Assembly: GCA_964036275.1 (NCBI GenBank)
Contig: OZ038437.1
Coordinates: 20,260,052-20,324,051, forward strand
Source of the DNA: Litoditis marina
Taxonomy: Eukaryota > Nematoda > Chromadorea > Rhabditida > Rhabditidae
Reading direction: 5' to 3'
DNA: 64,000 nt
This document shows positions 56,995-64,000 of the stretch, one piece after another (the first letter of the stretch is position 1; each line of letters begins with the position of its first letter). The position numbers and the translations under genes were made by a program. A model generated the notes under the pieces. The model made no database searches. It saw only the letters and a list, made by a program, of their open reading frames with translations, and was not told the origin of the DNA.

Positions 56995-56999
56995 AGTAG

Positions 57000-59955
57000 A
57001 TAACTCGCAGACCACTCAGAGTTAATGATGGGTTTGACATAGATGAAAAATGACTCGCACGTTGTGATAGAACTCTTAGGGTGAGTGGGATACAACTCAT
57101 AGGATTGTATGGATGGTAGATAACTATCAGTTTGAAAAGTAACCAGAAAGTAACACAGGTAACCAGAGAGCAGATCTGAATGACAACTCAGAAACAACTG
57201 AGAGTTTCTCGTAGATAACTCGCAGGGTGGGTGGGAGATAACTCGTGGGATCAAGTTGGGTGAGAGGTAACTCGCAGACAACTGGGAGGGTTCAATATCG
57301 ATGGGAGATAACTCGGAGTTTGGAATGAGACCAAGAGGTAGGTCATAGATAGCCTGGCATCGAAAAGACGAACCGCTGGTTCACCTGGAAGACCAAACTA
57401 CACCGACCCAACAATATCACGCAGCTAAAAGAAAACAAGCCCAAAAAAACGAATGTTTTGCACTAATTTTACATACGGAGTACATTAGTACATTTATAAT
57501 TGTTTGTTTGGACCATGCACTAAGTTGTTGACAGTTCGAAAACTGTGGTGACCAAAAGAAAAAAAAATTGAAAATCGACAGGCCATAAATTCACAGTAAG
57601 CTTATCTACAACTAACCATTCTGTTTTACCGGTTTTACGAATGAAATTTACAAAACATGTAGACTGGCAACTTTCTTGCATGCCATGCGCGTTACAAATC
57701 CGCTTGTGATCTACATAGCATAGATATCATTTCCAATAAAAAAGTAAAACTTTAATGTTTGGTCCCTCAAATTTTGTCCCAGATCCTATCTATTCCTGCC
57801 AAACAGTCATCCAAATTTCGCAATTTACACCCGCCTGCCTGGAAAGTCAGCTGAAATAGCAGTTGGTTTCGTAATGCAAAAACATCGTAATTTGAGGAGT
57901 GGTGAGTCATTCTCAGATAGCTTTTCAATGCTATCTGATTCATAGAAGATTTCAGTGGGTTACAACTATGCTAAGTTTGATATTACATCGAAACTTAGTA
58001 GTCACGTTTCTAGTTTGTATTCAACAAGACTCATAAGTTATAAGATAAGAGTTTCCTGGACTATTCTGATTTCAATGTGTCCAAAAGTTTTTTTATCAGC
58101 ACTTATACTTTTTAAAATGATAGTTTTTCTAGACTATTACGATTTCAGATGATTTCTAAACTATAGTTTTACTCATGAGATTGCAGCTGCGTAGTTTTAC
58201 TTTCCTGACCTCTATAGACGTAAAGACACCGACCTGTAGTTCGAAGAGATCCTTTTTGTGGCCTTACTTTGGTGTCTCCCAAATATATTCAGTTTCAATT
58301 GGCTTTGGTCCCTCATTCATCCCGAATCGGGTTAATTTTTCATAGGACCAAATTATAAATCTTTGTCCTCTCATTCACGTTTTTGATGTCCGCTAGGGTT
58401 TCGAAATTAGCATTAGAGTCAGTGTTATTGGAGGGCCATGGATGCTATCGCATACCAATTAGAAAATGAGTCACAATAGAAAAACGACACAGATCTAAAT
58501 TGGAGACAACGGGGTACGGTAGACATCATTAATCGCTGTGCAGGGGCGCTGGGAATTGTTTCCGAATCGGTAGATATTTAGCCTCGGAGATAGCCAAAGA
58601 TTTCCTGAGCTTCACCTAAGAAATTGTGAATGACTGGAAAAAAAAAAACTCTGTCTAGTGAAAAAATACCCTCTTCGACGCTCGACTTTAATTTAATTTA
58701 CAACAGAGGAGTAATAAAAATGAAATATTTTGAAAGTAAATAGCAACATATGTTTCAGTTTTCACCGGTTGATCACATCCATTTGCATTGCAAGCCTGTG
58801 AGCCCTTTATGATTCTATTTTTCCTTTACCAAATTTTGACGTGAAACGTGACATGAAACCACCTTATCAAACCAGTACAGTATCTCTCATCCCTAAATAA
58901 CACCCCTGAAACATTTTTGAACAATCACCAACTACTATTGTTAGTAACAACATTAAGATCAGTTTAGATCATTAGAGTTATGTTAAGAGCATACGATTAT
59001 GGTAACCCCTATCCCCTCTCTTTTTGGTGTATATAATTTGGCCTACCGACATTCTAACATTATATTTCTTTCCGAACGTACACTACAGTATTTTTAGCCT
59101 TTCTCAACCCCTCATTATTCTCTCATATAAACCCCCCCCCCTTTCTGTGAAAGCTGAGCCGATCTTGGTATGGCCGCCTCTCGAGTCTCGTGTGTTAATT
59201 CATGCGCTGTCGGCACCCTTTCATGTTTCCCTCCTAATGAGGGGACTATCTATTCTTTTATTTCTTCTTATATCCCCCTTTGGCAAGGAACACCGCATAA
59301 GTAGCAGACCACAATCTCTTTCTCATATTAGCACTGCCAAACAAAAGGAAGAGAACAAAAGAGAAGAAGGTTCGGTGACATGACTTAGTTTTGATGTTCT
59401 GAAAACTATGTGGTGAGGTAGTTGCAAAAAACTGTTAACGAAAAGTTTGTACGAGAATTTTGTTGGGTATGAAATGGCTTGTGATTTTAGGTTAATTTCG
59501 GAGCTTCAATGTTTAGTAACTGCTAAACGTGTCGCGTCTTTAAGAATAGCTGGCCCTGAAGATACAAGTGCCAGATGCCATTAGAGAGTTACGTGTCAGA
59601 CTCAGCAGTGTTTCCCGTAAATAATAGATTCTCTTATCTTCATACAAGTCATATATGAGAGGTTTGTTTAGTAAAAGTTCTAAGAGTGTACAAACCCTGT
59701 AATACAAGAGTCATATTGAGGTCTGAAGAATCACTGGGTTGCATAACTGAGGGAGGAGATGTTGGGAGATATAGTCACGCACTCTTATTCAGCCTCAACC
59801 AATCTGCAACGCTTGAAGTGTGATTTCTCTGAAATAGTACCGACGTACGACAATATCACTGTGCATGAGTCCAAACTACAAAAATTGGTCATAGTCTTAA
59901 ACTACGTCACCAGTAGTTTGATGGTGATGATTTCCGGTGTACTTGTAATATTTGA
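57000..59955. other. no gene recognised
   Basis: 57005-57330 has scattered GATAACTCG / GACAACTC words, apparently remnants of the flanking repeats. Open frames at 57955-58152, 59024-59383 and 59759-59971 show no motifs or consistent splicing. A C10 run lies at 59132-59141. Confidence 0.45.
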
Positions 59956-59960
59956 TGTAC

Positions 59961-60165
59961 TAGCGCGGTAGCAATCCCTCAAAAAACTCACGAGATACCT
60001 CATGAGCGATATCTCACAAAATTATCAACGTGATTCTATTGATTGCTATGCTAAAACACTGGAAGTTCACGAGTAGTTTCACGAGTAGTTCATGAGGTGT
60101 TCATGAATCTTATTAGAGAATCATGTGAACTTCTCATGAGGTTCGGAGGATTGCTACGCCGCCTA
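59961..60165. mobile_element. GGCGGCGTAGCAA hairpin MITE, copy E
   Basis: TAGCGCGGTAGCAATCCCTC at the left and GGAGGATTGCTACGCCGCCT at the right, with ATTGATTGCTATGCTAAAAC centrally. Slightly longer than other copies because GTAGTTTCACGA is partly duplicated. Confidence 0.65.
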
Positions 60166-60419
60166 GTGAACCATCTAACTAAATGTAGATAATAGAATAT
60201 GAAAATAATACTGCGGTTTTCTAAAATTCGCCTAGTTCTGTGCTCACCATTTCTGTTCTGTCCACGGGATTAATTTTTCCGAAGTTGATTACAAATCTAT
60301 TTTGAGCCTATTTCGACCTACAGCAAATGTAGGCTGAACGTCAATATCTTCTTGTAGCCTGGGGGTCAGAAATTATAGGTCAGGAACGAACGACGCGTAG
60401 AAAACTAGTCTAACATTTG

Positions 60420-60619
60420 NNNNNNNNNNNNNNNNNNNNNNNNNNNNNNNNNNNNNNNNNNNNNNNNNNNNNNNNNNNNNNNNNNNNNNNNNNNNNNNNN
60501 NNNNNNNNNNNNNNNNNNNNNNNNNNNNNNNNNNNNNNNNNNNNNNNNNNNNNNNNNNNNNNNNNNNNNNNNNNNNNNNNNNNNNNNNNNNNNNNNNNNN
60601 NNNNNNNNNNNNNNNNNNN
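60420..60619. other. assembly gap, 200 N
   Basis: Exactly 200 unresolved bases. The right edge enters a (TC)n array (60620-60656), which probably caused the break. Confidence 0.99.
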
Positions 60620-60661
<42 letters not shown>

Positions 60662-60822
60662 TTATTCTCTTTGTCCTTCGGTGATTGTCAGAGACGCGTG
60701 CGAGACAGAGTGTTAGATCGGACACGGAAGTGTGTTCTTTCTATAGATCAAATTCTAAAAAGTAACTAGAAACTTCACGTAAATCACGTGTTTTCCATTC
60801 CCCACCCCACTTCTTTGCCAGG

Positions 60823-61003
60823 TTACGTGTAGAAGTAAGTTGTCGTATCGGTTGAGTGTTCTTTGATCAGAGGCGTCAAGATAGATCTGGCGCCCTGTTT
60901 GATTATGACATTTATATTCGTAGACGGAGGTAGCAGCAGAAAATAACAAGTTTTCGTACCTGATTCAGAGTGGCTTGAGAGGGTATCGATTTTATTGGAC
61001 CTA
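60823..61003 (-). CDS. two candidate terminal exons
   Basis: On the minus strand, 61003-60960 (acceptor CTACTTCAG, donor GTACGA) reads GPIKSIPSQATLNQ and 60894-60823 (acceptor ATCAAACAG) reads GARSILTPLIKEHSTDTTTY.. to a stop. The phases match, but no upstream exons or family are recognised. Confidence 0.18.
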
Positions 61004-63040
61004 CTGAAGTAGGTAGTTGAATTGCCTCAAAATGGACATTTATCGGATTCCGCTATTGGTTTTTAGTAGAATGTAACGTCTAGTAAGTATGAGCATATTT
61101 CATGTTTTGCTAACTATTTCCGATCAGCTGGTCAAACACACTGGTCATCACAGTATTAGTCCATCATGTGTGTTAGCATAGATAATGAACCCCCCCCCCC
61201 CCCCCCCAATTAGCCGCGGACCTTCTCTATATATCCGCGGGGGCCTATTTAGAGGTCTATCTGCCAATAACAAATTGCCAGCCGGAGCTCTGCAATATCA
61301 ATTGGCCTGAACACCGTTTGCGCTGTGAACTTTGCACAATGTATCAGCGCGACACAGGGGTGACCACAAGTTGCACGCGTGCAACATTTTCAAGAGGAGG
61401 GGGGTCGTGAAGGGCCCCGAGAGGGCAGAAATTTTTTGAAATAATGGTGATTGTTGCCTATTTTCGTGAAACTCACGCAATTTTAAAGAATAACTTAGTA
61501 TTTTCGGTGAATTTCTATTTTTTAAGGGGGAGGGGTCGTACCGGGGTTGGGGTCGGGCAACTTTTTGGTCACCCTGGCGCGACATTTATGGAAGAGGAGA
61601 TAATGGGCTGTCAATAAGTAGCTGTTTTTGGTTTTTTTGACGGAACTAGGAGGTGTATGGGTTTTAGCATGTACATTTGTGATAATTTGTGGAAGTTCTG
61701 AAAACTGGTCCTCAAACGTTGTTTTTATATGTCAAACTATCATTCTTTTTGATAGAAGATATATTTTCTTAGGATGTTGAGCTATTGTTCATACATATTT
61801 GAAATGTGGCTGTCTAGTTGTGATTGCACTCTCACGTAGGTGTGAATGCGCGATGAATTATCCTATATTTGCATTAATTAGTCGAAGACGGCCGTCCACT
61901 GGTCAAATATCGATTTTTAGAGTCTTGGTCATGTGTGGGAGTTTCATAATACATAATGTAGAGCTATCTATTTTAGGTTCGCTAGTTTGCAGTAGCAGCT
62001 CAGTTTCACTGCTCTACTGCAATAAAAGTGATGTCAGCGGGTATGACGTAACCAAAATAGCTACTTTTAATAGATTGTTGATGATTACTTGGTTTTCATC
62101 CAGTATTCTGGTCTAAGTATAGTTTGACCGCCTCATTTAAGTATACTTTAACCCCCCCCCCCCAATTACAGGTTACAAAGGAACTTGGGTATGAGGAATG
62201 CGTGCTAGTACAAGTTTTCCTTCCGTCTCCACTTATCCTTTAATTGCCAGTCTTTTTTTGCTGCCACCCGCATACAGCCAGCCATTTTTACGACAAGTCG
62301 CAGCCTTTCTTCACCACTTTTTCGCCCTGTTTTTTTCTGCCGCCAAAAGTCGTTTGAAACCTGAGCGAACACAACTGGTTTTTCGCCCTTTTTACATGGA
62401 AAGAAGCGAAGATGGACAAAGCTGTTGGGGACTTTTTCTTCATGAAAATGCTCGAAAAATATAAAATATTTGGTATTCAGCAGCTTTTTTGTGTGAATAG
62501 TGAAACTGTGACTGTGAAATTGTCAGCATTTTATACTTGTTGAAATTCGGAGTTCGATAATCTAGAACCTAGAACATTGTTATCAAACCACGGGTTATGG
62601 TGTTGTTCGCTGATACTGGCCGAATTTATTGACGATAAAGCTAACCGCGGCGCGTTTTTTTTCGCCCAACGCGACTCGAATTGAACGGGCAATAAAACGC
62701 GGGCAAATAGTACGGTGGAACTCTGTGGGTGGTCTTTTTTCTCTTGATCATTTCCTTGTTGTTATAGAGAGTGCGTCTTAAAGTTTGTAACTTATTTGTT
62801 GACATGTTAAGTTGTAACAAGGCTGTTTAGGTCTATCTCCGGAGTTTTATCACTTTTCTCTTTATCTGACGTCACTTTTCTCTTTATCTATATTTATCTA
62901 TATCACTTTTCTCTTTATCTGATTTATCTGACGTTTCTCTCGTTTTTAGCCCCCCGTTGTTATTATTCATGGCTTCTGTGTCCAACTCCTTCCTGGGAGT
63001 GACGTGAGATTGCGTACCAATCGAGGATGTTTTTGGGGAG
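61004..63040. other. no gene recognised
   Basis: Contains a C18 run (61190-61207) next to a small GC-rich inverted repeat (CCGCGGA..TCCGCGG, 61215-61240), a C12 run (62152-62163), and TTATCT/CACTTTTCTC short tandem repeats at 62850-62925. Open frames at 61799-62116 and 62198-62464 carry no motifs. Confidence 0.45.
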
Positions 63041-63043
63041 ACG

Positions 63044-63044
<1 letters not shown>

Positions 63045-63111
<67 letters not shown>
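63045..63111 (-). repeat. (CT)n microsatellite
   Basis: An almost pure CT array on the plus strand (GA on minus). Arg/Glu-rich open frames over it are artefacts. Confidence 0.9.
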
Positions 63112-63112
<1 letters not shown>

Positions 63113-63297
63113 TTCCAGTAGAATAGACTTGTGACTGGTGGCCACAAATGTATCGTGTTACTCGCATGGATTAAGCAGGGGGAGCGAACGGGCCGCTGCC
63201 TCTTAATTATACTCGACTCTAATCAACGCCCTCCCCCCTCTTCTAGCCGACAACCGATTGTCAACAATCGAGAATCTCTATTGGGGGGATAGAACAT

Positions 63298-63720
63298 ACG
63301 TGAGACACGTGAACCGATTTACCAAGTAGACATTTGAAGGGAGAGGGGGGATTTACACTCAAATCGGCTAGTTTTCCCGATTTTAGTTTGCTTTGAGACT
63401 ATTCTGAAACTTACGGTGTATGGTTGTGTTGGGACAAGATACGTGGAATACGTGGAATTAACTAGAGATTTGAGGTGGGGGGGGGGGGTTGTTGAGTGAG
63501 ACGTGAAAACACGTGAACTGAGTAGAAATTTGAAAAAGGTAGGGGGGTAATTTAGTTTGTTGATTGTTGTGTTGAGAGATCCAATAAACTGGAACACGTG
63601 AACTAAATATCCATGTTAGCTGAGACGTTGTTGAGAGACGTGAAAACACGTGAACCATTTTAGAGGGTGGGGTAGTTGGAAGGGAGATAGATAGAACGTG
63701 AAACACGTGAACTAAGATTC
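63298..63720 (+). repeat. CACGTGAAC tandem repeat with G-rich spacers
   Basis: ACGTGAAACACGTGAAC-type phrases recur at about 63299, 63502, 63594, 63638 and 63698, with spacers such as AGAAATTTGAAAAAGG, GGGGGG or GTTGTTGAGAGACG. A diverged unit of roughly 90-100 bp including a G12 run at 63477-63488. Confidence 0.55.
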
Positions 63721-64000
63721 TAGGGTGAATTCGAACTTCCAGCCTGGTAGGCACGAGACAGTCTATATATCAACTTCAACTTGTGAGAAACTAAGTTCGG
63801 AAAACGATTCGGCAGATGTTATGAGTTTCAGCGTCCCTTGTATGAGTTTATCCTGTCCTGAATATGGGGCGATATTTGATAATATTCCATGGAAGCCCCA
63901 TATTGCCTGATTTATATTGCAATGGAAAAATGTTCATATTACCACACGTGATGGTAGGTCCTGTTAGTATCGAAATCGATCGATATTTAAAATGTGGTTC

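Noticed and set aside
56251..57281. Long open frames rich in Phe, Ser and Glu
   Set aside because: They are translations of the CTCGAAA satellite in several frames of both strands, not genes.
19040..59890. Recurring short word (ACC)AAACTACAA at many places (for example 19045, 27188, 42645, 46000, 50138, 57402, 59872)
   Set aside because: Frequent but without fixed spacing or context. It may be a remnant of a repeat family, but I could not define an element.
60405..60725. Open frames through the second N block
   Set aside because: They consist of unknown bases and (TC)n repeat translation.

Overview
This is eukaryotic DNA, most likely from a Caenorhabditis-type nematode. It is AT-rich. Coding sequence is split into many small exons by mostly short introns with GTRAGT donors and TTTTCAG-like acceptors. 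Several first exons are preceded by a free TTTNCAG acceptor, as expected for spliced-leader trans-splicing. Much of the remainder is small hairpin (MITE-like) repeats. Two 200-base runs of N (8146-8345 and 60420-60619) are assembly gaps.

Layout. 1-6.6 kb: no intact gene; decayed coding traces and several inverted-repeat elements. 6.6-14.7 kb: a large, diverged inverted duplication carrying two head-facing copies of an unrecognised Cys/His-rich gene family (7340-8145 on +, 14148-12923 on -), with a possible small gene in the spacer. 15.5-16.0 kb: a G-rich inverted-repeat element. 17.3-18.7 kb (+): a candidate small multi-pass membrane protein. 20.0-28.0 kb (-): a complete 12-exon, 473-codon SLC17/MFS-type transporter whose introns are packed with hairpin elements and a tRNA-related SINE. 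31.9-33.3 kb (+): a five-exon gene for a 170-residue protein resembling the DUF4347 domain. 37.06-41.1 kb (-): a full-length-looking CR1-like LINE retrotransposon whose ORF1 and ORF2 share one frame and are separated by a single TAG. 42.3-53.4 kb (+): a 22-exon gene for a NIMA-related kinase with RCC1 repeats (NEK8/NEK9 type, probably nekl-2), 812 residues, with a C-terminal CTIL that fits a CaaX prenylation box. 53.5-64 kb: repeat-rich DNA with microsatellites, a 590-bp TCGAAA satellite inside terminal inverted repeats, tandem repeats and poly-C tracts, but no gene I can support firmly.

The three clearest host genes (SLC17-like carrier, DUF4347-like protein, NEKL kinase) are separate transcription units with no sign of an operon or shared pathway. 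All exon models were assembled by eye from splice signals and reading phase. Each of the three keeps one continuous frame across all its exons, which is the main evidence for them. No database search was possible.
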